NCBI RefSeq assembly: GCF_032854445.1
Contig: NC_088296.1
Coordinates: forward strand, 5,477,246-5,541,245
DNA length: 64,000 nt
Source: Liolophura sinensis
Taxonomy: Eukaryota; Mollusca; Polyplacophora; Chitonida; Chitonidae
Direction of reading: 5' to 3'
In this document: positions 1 through 11,867 of the stretch, in pieces
How positions within the stretch are numbered: position 1 is the first letter of the stretch
How the letters are laid out: each line of letters starts with the position of its first letter
Made by a program: the position numbers and the translations under genes
The notes under the pieces: model-generated
What the model was told of the DNA's origin: nothing
The model's database searches: none
What the model saw: only the letters and a program-made list of their open reading frames with translations

Positions 1-111
1 GCCGTCTGTTTTCTTTACATCAAGTTTGTCCCCGCCGAAGGTTGTCACCTCAGTCTTGTCCATCAGTTGCGCATGCGTTAGGCTCATGGTCAGAACGTGT
101 CGCTTCAGTAC
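1..111 (-). CDS. FAS1 exon 9, copy 1 (lacks its last four bases)
   Basis: Identical in frame to 32580-32690: acceptor TTTTTTCAG at 112 and coding VLKRHVLTMSLTHAQLMD. The donor and exon 10 fall before the window start. Confidence 0.8.
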
Positions 112-1909
112 CTGAAAAAAACATAATATGTGAAGAATGTAAGCTTACCAATGCTTGACTGGTTCACTGAATCTTAGAGATTTACATCATATTTAGTTTT
201 TACTCATGTTAAATGTTTATTTACTGTAATTTTTGTTTTCGGTGGAGGAAAGCGGACTCACCGAGAAAAAACCACTGACAGTTGGCATATCATTTATGAA
301 CATTGCCACTCATAAATGACAGACTTTTCCGCCATATTGGTGGAAGACAGATGGTCTTCAACGTAGGTTTACTTGCACGAAAAGCGCTGCCAAGAACTTA
401 CGGTTATCTGGATAAGAAACTAGCTACCCAAAAATGAGGATTTGTATGGAGTCGATAGCCCTCCATTCGCCATCAAAAGTTCATGCATACGCGAGTTTAT
501 CTTTACACGCTTATGGATCTCGTGTCAAATTTCCACATGCTGTGTCACGAAATCTCGCGAGCATGCGAATAGCTGCTCAACTATGTTTTTTAGCGAGATT
601 TTTGACATGAATGTAAAAATTTTCCCGTGCGTTTGCCATGTTTTTAACATTCTTGGGCGTGAATGTATGTTAAGCGGTTCGCACACGCTCAATATTTTCG
701 TCAACAATATTGGGGTCAAAATTATTGAGGGAAAAGTTTGGTTTTCGCACACGTTCAGTATCAATAAATCAATATTTAATCTGAGGTCAAAGGTTCCCAC
801 GGTCGGATCGCTCGGTTTGTCATAGCTCTTTCAAGTCTAAAGACAGGGCGAAAAAGGGAAGCCCTTTTTGCTTTCTGTGGATTTTGCTTTCACATGGATG
901 TCCACGTGGTCAATGAAATATTGCGCCATAATGTTGAGAACATGTACACACATTCAGTGATACTGATCACGCCTCAATAATGATTTGATTCCTTCAGTAA
1001 CACTGTCATCAAAATTTTGGATTTCATTACGAAAAAAGACAGTCAATATTATTGTCGATATTCACCATTAATTGTATTGACAAAATCACTGAGCGTGTGT
1101 GGACCACGTGTGAGTTGGGTCGTACGTGTTGGCCCCGTGTACATGGGATTTTCTTATGATCGAGATGGTGAAATGGCGAGTGAACTCTATTGGCTTTCAA
1201 CTATTAGTAACTTGTGTGTGATATTTGTGAATCCACCTACCGGGGCTGTCCTGAATATCGTCAGTAATAAATTATATATTTATTTATTTCATTGTTTTTC
1301 AACGTCATATCCAAGAATTGAACAGACCACCGACATGTGGAGCATACAGATTCGTAGAGGATATGTAATGAGTGACCCAAAGATGTCAAATTTATTAAAC
1401 TCGTCGGAGGCTTGGAACAAATGAAAACTACTATTCAAGTTGATATCGAGGGTCACGAATTTCATATCCTATTTACCCCATAAATATAACATATCGTAAA
1501 TTAATGGAGGAAAAATCATTACGATTTAAACGTCTAACCACGTAGTGATATCTCATATATAGGTCAAGTGAAGAGTCATCAGTAAATGACAAGTACATGG
1601 CGGAGTATAATATAGTACAGACAAAATTTATTTACATAACGGCTTTTAATATTTATTTATAACTCTGGTGCGCCCTTTTTCTGTCAATTTTTAGGACATT
1701 TTCTTGTCGAAAGTCGGCCATGTTGACATTTCCAGACGAAAAGTAAAAAAAGTAGTGCCTGCACAACCGAGCTCAGACTTTTGATTGGTCGATATGATGA
1801 ATCAAGGCCTGGAAAGATCTGCCACAGCAACCTGCGGATGGTCGTGAGTTTCTAGAGCGCAAGACTACAGTCAAATAAGTTAATACATTTTGCGTTTAAC
1901 ATAAATTAC

Positions 1910-2046
1910 CATTTCTGCGTCCTTCACTTCCACATTCTTCATTTTTTGCCAGGCTGCAGCAGAAGGGGCTAATAATGTAAAGTTCTGATCGGCCTTCATC
2001 AGCTCAGTCTTAATAGCTTCCACGCCCAATAGCTTCGTCTTTGTTT
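1910..2046 (-). CDS. FAS1 exon 8, copy 1
   Basis: 137 bp with the same junctions and frame as 34489-34625. It encodes the FAS1-3 H1 segment FTLLAPSAAAW. No frame damage is seen. Confidence 0.8.
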
Positions 2047-2090
2047 CTGTCCACATGCTTCGATAAAAAAGGTGGAGATTTATCATATAT

Positions 2091-2331
2091 TTTATTGGTG
2101 TTTAATGCTGTACTCAAGAATATTTTACTTATACGACGGCGGCCAGCAATATTGTGGGAGGAAACCGGGCAGAGCCTGGGGGTAATCCACAACCATCCGC
2201 AGGTTGCTTCACACGTAAGACCGCCGAGTAGGTCTCCTTCACCCATAAGACCACCATGTAGGTTTCCGTCAAGCGTAAGACCACCGTGTAACTGAATATT
2301 CTTGAGAGCAACATGGAAACAAATAAATAAT
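2091..2331. mobile_element. SINE family A core, a 30-bp tandem repeat and an opposite SINE tail
   Basis: A minus-strand SINE core occupies 2091-2209. A 30-bp unit ('taagaccaccatgtaggttt' type) then repeats nearly three times at 2211-2290. A plus-strand SINE end with AAATAAAT follows to 2331. The unit resembles SINE core sequence, so it may have grown from two facing SINEs. Duplicate at 34670-34910. Confidence 0.7.
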
Positions 2332-2850
2332 TCAATCAGAACTACTAGCCAATAGCCCAAAGCTAACTGGGACACTGCTAACGTAGCGCCCTATCCTAGG
2401 TATGCACAGGCAAAGACAGCCATGTCAAACATTGCATTGGTACACAATCTTTTAACACTAATCCAGTCGTTCAAACTTTTGAATTGAACCAACGTCCTCC
2501 ATGTTTTTTAATTGAACTTCCATCCAGGATGTTAATTTAAAGTCAAGTTTTTTTTGTTGAGAATGTACCGGTATTTGCTTTTTTGTCGTTTTATTGTCTT
2601 AAAATCTAAGGGTACTGTAGACATTGGATTTTGCTGTCAAGAGTTTAAGCTGATGGCTGTAAACGATAGTTTACCGATGCAGGCTTTGACATATCTACTC
2701 TTCTGAGAAAACGGTGCATACCAAATATAAAGGCGGTTCGAGTTGTTATTTGAGTTAAATTATCCGAGTGGAAGCAGGTTTCACCGAAGCTGGGCGCTCC
2801 GTTACAAGTGTCAAAGCTAGGTTTTGGGATACAAGCCAAAATTATCTGAC

Positions 2851-3009
2851 GTGAGACGACGTACTTCGACAAACTTAGCTGTTGGTAGACGCTGACGCCG
2901 GGCGTTACTCCAATGACAGCGTTGATAATGTGAAGGACGCCATTTGTGGTCGGCATGTTTGCGTTGATCTGGTCCACGATCGCCCAGTGGTCGTTAACGC
3001 CAACAAACA
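2851..3009 (-). CDS. FAS1 exon 7, copy 1
   Basis: Same structure as 35430-35588. Three residues differ: NAN for DVN before MPTTNG, and VLHI for VIHI in the H2 motif. All are conservative for a FAS1 fold, as expected between alleles. The donor is ambiguous here too. Confidence 0.72.
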
Positions 3010-3270
3010 CTAGATGGACACAACAACAACAGCATAAATAAATAATTAAGGAAATTGAGTTGCATACTTCCAGCAGCGCACATGTCGCTCTCTACGCTCT
3101 CTTTTCATGCTTACAACCATGCCCTTGCCAAGCTTGACCTCTGGAGCCCGTGTGACGCACGTAGGTCTGTATAGGGTTATCGTTACCACTGACAATCTGT
3201 AATCAGTATTCATCCATAAAATTGCCCGAGATGAAAGGTACAATCTTGTTACGCGTGTTAAAAAGAGCGC

Positions 3271-3349
3271 CCGGTGTCCTCTTACCATAATGCTGCTCGT
3301 CGTCGAATAAGTGAAATATTCTTGAGTACGGTATAAACCACCAGTCAAA

Positions 3350-3388
<39 letters not shown>

Positions 3389-3390
3389 AA
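3271..3390 (+). mobile_element. SINE family A 3' end with AAAT microsatellite tail
   Basis: 'gtgaaatattcttgagtacg' and a tail of AAAT units at about 3347-3388. The duplicate at 35850-35949 has a tail 20 bp shorter, a typical allele-like length difference. Confidence 0.8.
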
Positions 3391-3711
3391 AGAACGTACA
3401 TATATATGTATCAAGCGTCTTCTGGCATTTCTTTCCTCATCAGAATGACTACAGAAACATTGTGGTCTTCAAGATTTCTGTACAAAATGTACTAGTGGTG
3501 ACAATAAATAAAAAGAAAGAAATATAGTGAGCGTAGAGAGCGCTGCATCCGCTGTGAGGAGTATGATATATTTGACGGACATTCTGGATAATGAAACCAC
3601 AGAAAAATAGAGAATGATCCCGTTTTGCCGTCGTCAAATTTTCGGGGTTTGAAGTGGTTTTCTATGACTCCTAGCAGAGAGACTTTTGGACACAGGGCGG
3701 AAAGAACTCAC

Positions 3712-3832
3712 GTGTTTCATCCATATAACTGACATGAATCTTATCGTCTGCGTTGAGCGTGTTCAAGGGATCAGATGACATCTTTAACCACCTGGTGAAC
3801 AGAGGCGCCGTTGCAACGTGCTGCTGTAATAC
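3712..3832 (-). CDS. FAS1 exon 6, copy 1
   Basis: 121 bp, equivalent to 36271-36391, with the same CACCCACAG acceptor and GTGAGTT donor. It encodes VLQQHVATAPLF. Intact. Confidence 0.8.
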
Positions 3833-4224
3833 CTGTGGGTGAAGGAATAATAATCCGAGACTGCTCTGACTGAAGGTTTGGTCAAATTTTGTTTGGCCAA
3901 GGATGGCCTAATACCAAAGTCAGAGCGCGTTCCTTTTAAGACCTGATGCAGTTGATGTGGCAGTGTGTCACAGTGTCTTTGACAAACAGTATCTATCAAA
4001 ATTTAATACGTTCCCACGGCCTTAAGTTTGCAGACACTTATGTTCCCTATCTTCTCGTCTGTCGATTTTTCACAGGCCGCATGGGTCTAATATTCCTTGG
4101 TGATGCTCACAGCGAACGGCGACACTGACAGCCTCGATGTATTTGGCAATAGGTAACTACATCAGGTTTTTAAATGCAGCGCGCTCTGACAAAATTTTGC
4201 CAAACCTATCGACTTGATTGCTTG

Positions 4225-5045
4225 CAAAAGGTCACACGTAACTGGTGAAATATTATGGCCTTTTGTCAATTTACTTCAGTCAGGGTTTTATTCTATTTGT
4301 TCATGTAAATACATAAATAATAGCAATTTAATTGCCCTCTGACACTATGGCTTAAGCACAAGGAGGTGAGAAAAATATGCAGTGATGTTTATTGCAATTT
4401 ATTAGACGTCACTGGTCTAGAATTACTCAAAATGCTGTGTTGTCATCACATTCAACACACAATCACATTAAAACAATGTCAAGGTACCAGGCCGCGGGGA
4501 TGCCACCAGCAGAATACAATATTTTATGCAGGAGTACAATATAATTAAAGACGTATGGCATGGAGAATAAGAACAGAGCACTCACGGCAGTGTGATATCT
4601 GACAAATGGTCACACGTAACCGGTGAAATACGGCTACAGCACAGAGAGTTAGACCAGAACAACGACGACAGTGTGATAGCTGGCAAATGGTCACACGTAA
4701 CCGGTAAAATACGGCTACAGCACAGAGAGTTAGACCAGAACAACGACGACAGTGTGATATCTGGCAAATGGTCACACGTAACCGGTGAAATACGGGTACA
4801 GCACAGAGAGTTAGACCAGAACAACGACGACAGTGTGATATCTGGCAAATGGTCACACGTAACCGGTGAAATACGCACAATGGATTGAGCAGAATTAATT
4901 AAAATAAAAAATGTGCATTGATTTTAATAGCAACTTATTAGAAGTCACTGGCTTAGAATTACTAAAAATGCTGTACTGTCACCACATTCAACATACAAGC
5001 ACATTTAAACAATGCAAACAGAAGAGGCCTCAGGGATGCTTCGTC
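4225..5045. repeat. Unnamed interspersed repeat with an internal 81-bp tandem array (copy 1)
   Basis: The segments 'attactcaaaatgctgtgtt' (near 4425) and 'attactaaaaatgctgtact' (near 4957) are two related stretches flanking an array of 81-bp units at 4589-4876 (3.5 units). The unit contains 'tggtcacacgtaaccggtga' and stays open in several frames because 81 is divisible by three. A related copy is at 25080-25495. Confidence 0.75.
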
Positions 5046-5310
5046 TAGTTTAAGCAGGAATTGTATTTTTCCGCAGTAAAATTTCCTGGCAGTTTGAACT
5101 TAAGTATATTTTTCTGTAAATAAACAGCTTTCTTCCGACTGTGTTCGCCACAAAATGGCGGTAATATTGTCTATGTGAAGTTAATCCATAATCATTCATT
5201 CATTCATTCATTCATTCCCACAGAAATGCTACGGCCATTTGTGTAATTACGTCAACAAGTTGCTGTAAAAGTGCAACATTGTTTCATGTTGTTTTCGCCG
5301 CCAAATTTTT

Positions 5311-5566
5311 TTTGATTGTTGTTTTACGCCGTACTCAGGAATATTTCACTTGTATGACGGCGGCCAGCATTATGGTGGGTGGAAACCGGGCAGAGCCCGG
5401 GGGAAACCCACGACCATCCACAGGTTGCTGGAAGACCTTCCTACGTACTTCCTCGGAGAGGAAGCCAGCATAAGCTGATCTTGAACTCACAGCGACCGCA
5501 TTGGTGAGAGGCTTCTGGGTTACTACGCTGCGCTAGCGCGCTATCCGACTGAGCCACGGAGGCCCC
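5311..5566 (-). mobile_element. tRNA-derived SINE, family A, full length
   Basis: Read on the minus strand it starts with a tRNA-like head (GGCCTCCGTGGCTCAGTCGG, A box), then a B box (GAGTTCAAGATC), the conserved core seen in all family A copies, and an end rich in AAAT/TTTG. The best preserved copy in the left half; its duplicate is 37801-38056. Confidence 0.85.
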
Positions 5567-5663
5567 TTTCGCGGCCAAATAGGATACAAACACCAATCAT
5601 CTATAAATCAACAATATGTTAGGTTGCAGAAGAAGTGAAAGCACGTAATTCGGTGGTATATTA

Positions 5664-5760
5664 TTCATTTATTTGATTGAAGTTTTACGCCATATTCAAG
5701 AATATTTCACTTATACGACGCCGACCGGCAATATGGTGTGAGGAAACCTGACAGGGCCGA
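5664..5760 (-). mobile_element. SINE family A fragment bordering the 44-bp minisatellite
   Basis: 'gattgaagttttacgccata' through 'gaggaaacctgacagggcc', then sequence leading into the array. Its duplicate is at 38154-38250. The head is missing on the array side. Confidence 0.75.
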
Positions 5761-5791
5761 TAGTATGTCAATACTGCAATCCTACAGCAGG

Positions 5792-8622
5792 TATTTGTAT
5801 CTGCTAAAGTACTTCTTGTACATCTAGTCTACACCCTATTTGTGCCTGCACAGTACTTCTTGTACATCTAGCCATTACTCTATTTGTATCTGTTCAGTAC
5901 TTCTTGTACATCTAGCCTACACTCTATCTGTGCCTGCACAGTACTTCTTGTGCATCTAGCCTATACTTTGTTTGTATCTGCTAAAGTACTTCTTGTAAAT
6001 CTAGCTATTACTCTATTTGCATCTGCGCAGTACTTCTTGTACATGTAGCCTATACTCTACTTGTATCTGCTCAGTACTTCTTGTACCTCTAGCCTATACT
6101 CTATTTGTATCTGCGAAGTACTTCTTGTACATCTAGCATGTACTCTATTTGTATCTGTTCAGTACTTCTTGTACATCTGGCCTATACTCTATTTGTATCT
6201 GCTCAGTACTTCTTGTACATCTAGCTATTACTTTATTTGTACCTGCACAGTCCTTCCTGTACATCTGGCCTATACTCTGTTTGTATCTGGTCAGTCCTCC
6301 CTGTACATCTGGCCTATATTCTATTTGTATCTGCTCAGTACTTCTTGTACATCTAGCATATACTCTGTTTGTATCTCCGAAGTACTTCTTGTACATCTAG
6401 CGTATACTCTGTTTGTATCTGCTCAGTACTTCTTGTACATCTAGCGTATACTCCATCTGTATCTGCGCAGTAGTTCTTGTACATATAGCCTATACTCTAT
6501 TTGTATCTGCTCAGTACTTGTTGTACATCTAGCGTATACTCTGTTTGTATCTGCACAGTACTTCTTGTACATCTAACGTATACTTTGTTTGTATCTGCTC
6601 AGTACTTCTTGTACATCTAGCGAATACTCTATTTGTATGTGCGCAGTAGTTCTTGTACATCTAGCCTATAATCTGTTTGTATCTGCGCAGTACTTCTTGT
6701 ACATCTAGCATGTACTCTATTTGTATCTGCTCAGTACTTCTTGTACATCTAGCCTATATTCTGTTTGTATCTGTTTAGTACTTTTTGTACATCCAGCCTA
6801 TACTCTATTTGTATCTGTTCAGGACTTCCTGTACAATTTGTATCTGCGCAGCGCTTCTTGTACATATAGCCTATACTCTATTTGTATCTGCGTAGTACTT
6901 CTTGTACATCTAGCCTATACTCTATTGATATATGTTCAGTACTTCTGGCACATCCAGCTTATACTCTGTTTGTATCTGCACAGTACTTCTTGTACATCTA
7001 GACTATACTCTATTTGTATTTGCTCAGTACTTCTTGTACATCTAGCCTATACTCCATTTGTAACTGCTCAGTACTTCCTGTACAATTTGCATCTGCGCAG
7101 CGCTTCTTGTACATCTAGCCTATACTTTACTTGTATCTTCTCAGAACTTCTTGTACATCTAGCCTACACTATATTTGCATCTGCTCAGTACTTCTTGTAC
7201 ATCTAGTCTACACCCTATTTGTATCTGCTCAGTACTTCTTGTACATCTAGTCTATACTCCATTTGTAACTGCTCAGTACTTCTTGTACATCTAGTTCATA
7301 CTCTATTTGTATCTGCGCACTACTTTTTGTACATATAGCCATTACTCTGTTTGTATCTGTTCAGTACTTCTTGTACATCTAGCCTATACTCTGTATCTAC
7401 GTAGTACTTCTTGTACATCTAGCGTATACTCTATTGATATATGTTTAGTACTTCTTGTACATCTAGCCTATACTCTATTTGTATCTGTTCAGTAGTTCTT
7501 GTACATCTAGCCTACACTCTATTTGTATCTGCTCAGTACTTCTTGAACTTCTAGCCTATACTCTATTTGTAACTGCTCAGTACTTCTTGTACATCTAGCT
7601 CATACTCTATTTGTATCTGCGCAGTACTTTTTGTACATCTAGCCATTACTCTGTTTGTATCTGCTCAGAACTTCTTGTACATCTGGCCTATACTCTATTT
7701 GTATCTGCACAGTAGTTCTTTTACATCTAGCCTACACTCTATTTGTATTTGCTCAGTACTTGTACATCTAGCCATTACTCTATTTGTATCTGTTCAGTAC
7801 TTCTTGTACATCTAGCGTATACTCTGTTTGTATCTGCTCAGTACTTCTTGTACATCTAGCCTATAGTCTGTTTGTATCTGTTCAGTACTTCTTGTACATC
7901 TAGCTTATATTCTATTTGTATATGCTCAGAACTTCTTGTACATGTAGCCTATACTCTGTTTGTATCTGCTTAGTACTTTTTGTACATCTAGCCTATACTC
8001 TGTTTGTATCTGCTCAGTATGGCTTGTACATCTAGCATGTACTCTGTTTGTATCTGCTCAGTACTTCTTGCACATCTAGCCTATACTCTACTTGTATCTG
8101 CGCAGTACTTCCTGTAGATCTAGGCTATACCCTATTTGTTTCTGCGCAGTACTTCTTGTACATCTAGCATATACTCTATTTGTATCTGCTCAGTACTTCT
8201 TGTACATCTAGGCTATACTCTATTTGTATCTGCTCAGTGCTTCTTGTACATGTAGCCTACACTCTATTTGTATCTGCACAGTAGTTCTTGCATATCTAGC
8301 CTATACTCTATTTGTATCTGTTCAGTACTTCCTGTACATCTAGCTTATATTCTATTTGTATCTGCTTAGTACTTCTTTTACATGTAGCCTATACTCTGTT
8401 TGTATCTGCTTAGTATTTATTGTACATCTAGCCTATACTCTGTTTGTGTCTGCTCAGTACGTCTTGTACATCTAGCATGTACTCTGTTTGTATCTGCTCG
8501 TTACTTCTTGCACATCTAGCCAACACTCTGTTTGTAGCTGCTCAGTACTTCTTGTACATCTAGGCTATACTCTATTTGTATCTGCGCAGTACTTCTTGTA
8601 CATCTAGCCTATACTCTATTTC
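5792..8622. repeat. 44-bp minisatellite, about 64 units (copy 1)
   Basis: Unit of about 44 bp built on 'ctcagtacttcttgtacatc', then 'tagcctatactctatttgta'. Units differ by a few substitutions and occasional short deletions. It lies in intron 5 of the FAS1 gene. Open frames across it are a by-product of the repeat. Confidence 0.95.
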
Positions 8623-8702
8623 TAAAGTATTTACAGCAGTTTCCTTTTATGTAAAATTTCCTAAGAGGCTACCAACACCAAAAGTTAATTCATATAGGTT
8701 TG

Positions 8703-8862
8703 GTTTATTTATTTATTTGATTGGTGTTTTACGCCTTACTCTAAATTATTTCACTTGTACGACGGCGGCCGGAATTATGGTAGGAGGAAACCGGGCAGAG
8801 CCATGGGAAAATTCATGACCATGTGGAGGTTGCGGACAGGCCTTCCCACGCACGGCCATATA
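8703..8862 (-). mobile_element. SINE family A fragment near exon 5
   Basis: 'ttgattggtgttttacgcct' to 'ccttcccacgcacggcc'. It ends about 70 bp from the exon 5 donor. Duplicate at 40461-40620. Confidence 0.8.
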
Positions 8863-8930
8863 GGTTTGTATCTGACTGTTAAACACACTAGTAACAAATT
8901 TAAGGTCCAGTGAGACTGTAAAATACAAAC

Positions 8931-9063
8931 CGGAAGCAGTTGGGTTTCGTTCATGGCCTTAATCTCGTCAGTGATGACATCATTGCTGGGGACAAATACA
9001 GTGTAATTCTGTCCTTCCTGCCATGGGAACGTTGTAACGTTTGCGAGTAATTCTTTCAGGCCG
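8931..9063 (-). CDS. FAS1 exon 5, copy 1
   Basis: 133 bp, equivalent to 40690-40822. One coding change makes LLANVTTF instead of LLAKVTTF, which adds an N-glycosylation sequon at the position of residue 179. The reading frame runs on through the upstream intron here but meets a stop in copy 2. Confidence 0.8.
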
Positions 9064-9455
9064 CTGCAATAAACAACACCAAAATTATTCCCCTGTATTA
9101 GGTCTATGCGTACAGCAATGGTTGGCAAGGTGCCTAATGTCCATTGCCGAGCAGTTGTCTCGTACTGCGAGACATTTGTGACATGCGCAGGGAGAGGGTG
9201 ATTACATGGCCTCTGAAAAAAACAAACAAACACGGTTGCAGTATATTGTCAGTACGCCGTTCTACACCAAGGAATTTTAAACAATACATATCTATATTAC
9301 CACGTAATTTTGTGTAAAACCACTTGACAGGTGGACCATCATCCTTTCTGGACAAATCTGACAACACAAGCGGTTGCCAGTCCTTTTACACTGTATGTAC
9401 ATGAATGTTTTGTATTTTTCATCATAGTCGACAATTTTCGAGTCATTAGGGGTGT

Positions 9456-9955
9456 ATACATTCTTGTGGTGAGGAAAACCCATTCCGCCAAATCGCCGAC
9501 GTCACTGAAGTGACACGCCGATGATTCCAGACATGAGAAACCATTCACTCACATTCTACTGACACTGGACCAACCAGTCCTGTTTGCTTGCTCTAATCGC
9601 CAAGCGAGGCAGCAGCAAGTACAATTGCTTGGTATCCTGTCTTCGAGGTGGACACTCTAACGATAATACCACCGAATCCGTGTTATTAATATGGCCTATC
9701 GCATCGCCGTATAAGAACTCCAAGTTGAAAGCTGATCGACGGAGTCACCAAGCACATCATAGAGAAACGACTGTTTAGGTTTTAAGTCTGTTTCCATCTC
9801 TCTTTTTAAATAAGTAAGGTTAAATTATTTCTTGCCTTTTTCTGCTGAGTGAGTGAGTGAGTGCTTGGGCTTTAACGATATATTTAACAATTTTTCAGTT
9901 ATATGACGACGAAGGAGTCCTTAGAGTACATGTAATGTGCCTCCTTGTTGCAGTC
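9456..9955 (-). mobile_element. Two SINE family B-type pieces in intron 4 (copy 1)
   Basis: 9456-9690 is the variant with 'gccaagcgaggcagcagcaa' and 'tcgaggtggacactctaacg'. 9847-9955 is the CACTCACT-end part ('gtgcctccttgttgcag'). Duplicates at 41233-41455 and 41621-41730. Confidence 0.65.
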
Positions 9956-9984
9956 TTTATCTATTAATAAAGAAGAATAGAGGA

Positions 9985-10215
9985 CCTATGCGTCGATACA
10001 TACATTCGTATACCAGACGTCAACCAATAAGAACGTTCTGTGTCAAAAATCGAAAGGACAATTCCCACCACGACGTTTGACACAAACTACCAAAGAACTA
10101 AGACAGTATATAAAGTACGAAAATAGGACGGAATCAGGCAAAGAGAAGCAGTCCGCAGTCAGTGATGTTGGAAAGACGCAAGGTGTGTTCTTGGCGACTG
10201 AGTGAAATCAATATT
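9985..10215. repeat. Unnamed dispersed repeat in intron 4 (copy 1)
   Basis: Contains 'cattcgtataccagacgtca', 'ataggacggaatcaggcaaa' and 'gtgatgttggaaagacgcaa'. A diverged, shorter relative lies at 16838-17015 and a fragment near 27510. Copy 2 counterpart at 41762-41995. Confidence 0.65.
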
Positions 10216-10256
10216 CACATCACGCATCATACTAAAATATCAGTTGTAAGCCTTAC

Positions 10257-10405
10257 CTGTAGCGGTTGACCGTATTGATCACCTCGGTAAGCGTCTGCGA
10301 ATCACTCGGTGGATACAGCACTTGGTCCAGGATGTGTAGATAGCCGTTCGACGCCATCATATTGCTACTTTTCACTTTAGCATTGTTCACGAAATAATCT
10401 TCCAT
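10257..10405 (-). CDS. FAS1 exon 4, copy 1
   Basis: 149 bp, equivalent to 42034-42182, with identical junctions and H2 motif GYLHILDQVLYPP. The acceptor is AAATAG, one A shorter than in copy 2. Confidence 0.82.
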
Positions 10406-10831
10406 CTATTTGCAGTTAAAAACAAAAGGGGATGGCAGAATATTTCCAATACACGTATGCTCATATCATTCAAGTGAACAGTGTAGAGATATAAGTAGTG
10501 GTAAAAAAAAAGACAACACTAGATCTGATGTATGTATGTATCCAAAGAGTATCCTATTTATTTAAAGCACCTACCCTTTTGTTTTTGTCATGCATTATAA
10601 ACGAGAATCTTGCAGTTCAAAATAAGCAAACTTGCACACATCGAGAAAATGGTCGCTTTATCCTTGCCATAACTGTTGTCTAACTTCAGTTGACATTGGG
10701 ACCAAGTTGACATTGTCTGTCTCTGACCTCAGTCAGGACATCCTTCGATTAATAGCTATCTTAAGCGATTCAAACGGATTGATATAATATTTGCAGCACT
10801 GAGGAAACCATATAGCCCTCATTTACCTCGT

Positions 10832-11092
10832 GCAGCGAGAGAAAAGTTTGGCAACTGACTCAAAAATATTATGCAATTAAGCTAATTCAACTTTCAAAAA
10901 TTGAGTCATATGGCCAGATCAGCTTGAGAGTCATGAAAGATTGCTGTGAGTTTTCCGACTAACCAAGTGAGTCAACAATTTGGCCAGATGAGCTTCACGA
11001 CTCAGTTGATCTGGTCATATGACAGATTTGAATGAGCTCAATTGTGTACCTCCGATTTTTGAGACAACTGACACAAACGTTTCTCTCAGCGT
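10832..11092. mobile_element. Foldback (long inverted-repeat) element of about 260 bp
   Basis: The left arm 'gcgagagaaaagtttggcaa' matches the reverse complement of the right arm ('gctgagagaaacgtttgtgt'). A second nested pair is 'gagtcatatggccagatcag' with the complement of 'gatctggtcatatgacag'. No coding. It lies in intron 3 in both copies (about 42610-42870 in copy 2). Confidence 0.7.
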
Positions 11093-11491
11093 GTTTACGC
11101 GAAACTCTCCACAAAGGACACTGATTACTTGATGAGAATTATGTTTTACCCGGCTAAGAATGTAAGTTTCGTTCTCCAAGTTACTGGGAATGATTTATGT
11201 GGCGATATTTCTTCATGATTTGACGATTGGTGATTAGAATAACCTGAATCCCGGAAACATTTAATGGTCTTGACGCAAATAATTCTACGCAATGGCGTTT
11301 CCGTCCATACCTCCTTGCCAAAAAGCTGCTTTAAGTGGTCTGTACTGAAGTGTACTTGGAATAAACAAAAGCAGATAGAGATTTTTGCCTATTCTATAAG
11401 AGCCAAGGTTGTAGTAATAGCCCAGGAGTTTACCTCCGTTCTAGTTGCTTAATGTGTAATATTTTTTGTACGTCGTAAGTACGTCGTAAGT

Positions 11492-11605
11492 AAGTTTTAA
11501 GTACGTCGTGCTTAATATTTCACTTATTTGACGGCGGCCATTTACGATGGGAAGTAACCGGACAGAGCCCGGAGGAGCCCGGAGGAGCCTGGAGGAAAAC
11601 ATGAA
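11492..11605 (-). mobile_element. Diverged SINE family A fragment
   Basis: 'tatttcacttatttgacggc' and 'aagtaaccggacagagccc', followed by three GGAGGAGCC-type units. Duplicate at 43271-43384. Confidence 0.65.
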
Positions 11606-11867
11606 ACTAAGACCGAGTCCAAGTAAAGTTTCAGATTTCAAAAAGATTCACATAAAATGACAAGTTGTAAGAAATTCCTGACGTTGTGTGTGACTGTCCA
11701 GGGTTACAATGCTTTAACGTGGATACAGGTCATCCACGTATGTGTGTCCCGCAGCGAAGAAATCCCGGACATGCGCACTGTTAATAACTACTTCTGATTA
11801 CTGCATGGATGATAACCAGAATTATAAAATTTTCATTTTTTTTTTCTTACTTTGTGTAAGTTTAATT

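Noticed and set aside
442-825. Open frames of 127 (plus) and 91 (minus) codons, kept in both duplicate copies
   Set aside because: Conservation is trivial because the copies are almost identical. Both strands are open, there is no recognisable domain, and the stretch lies inside intron 8 of the FAS1 gene.
4592-4888. Repetitive 98-codon frame with VTGEIR-type repeats
   Set aside because: The unit length of 81 bp keeps every stop-free frame open, and the same unit occurs singly and decayed elsewhere as a dispersed repeat.
5311-5566. A cellular tRNA gene at the right end of this element
   Set aside because: A and B boxes are present but no acceptor stem closes, and the same head recurs in many copies attached to a SINE core.
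5792-8622. Several frames of 60-160 codons and a CRISPR-like look
   Set aside because: Contiguous 44-bp minisatellite units without distinct spacers, in an animal intron. The frames are repeat by-products.
8775-9233. Long minus-strand frame running through exon 5 and its upstream flank
   Set aside because: The part above 9063 is stopped in copy 2, and the acceptor TTTATTGCAG joins exon 4 to exon 5 in the right phase, so only 8931-9063 is coding.
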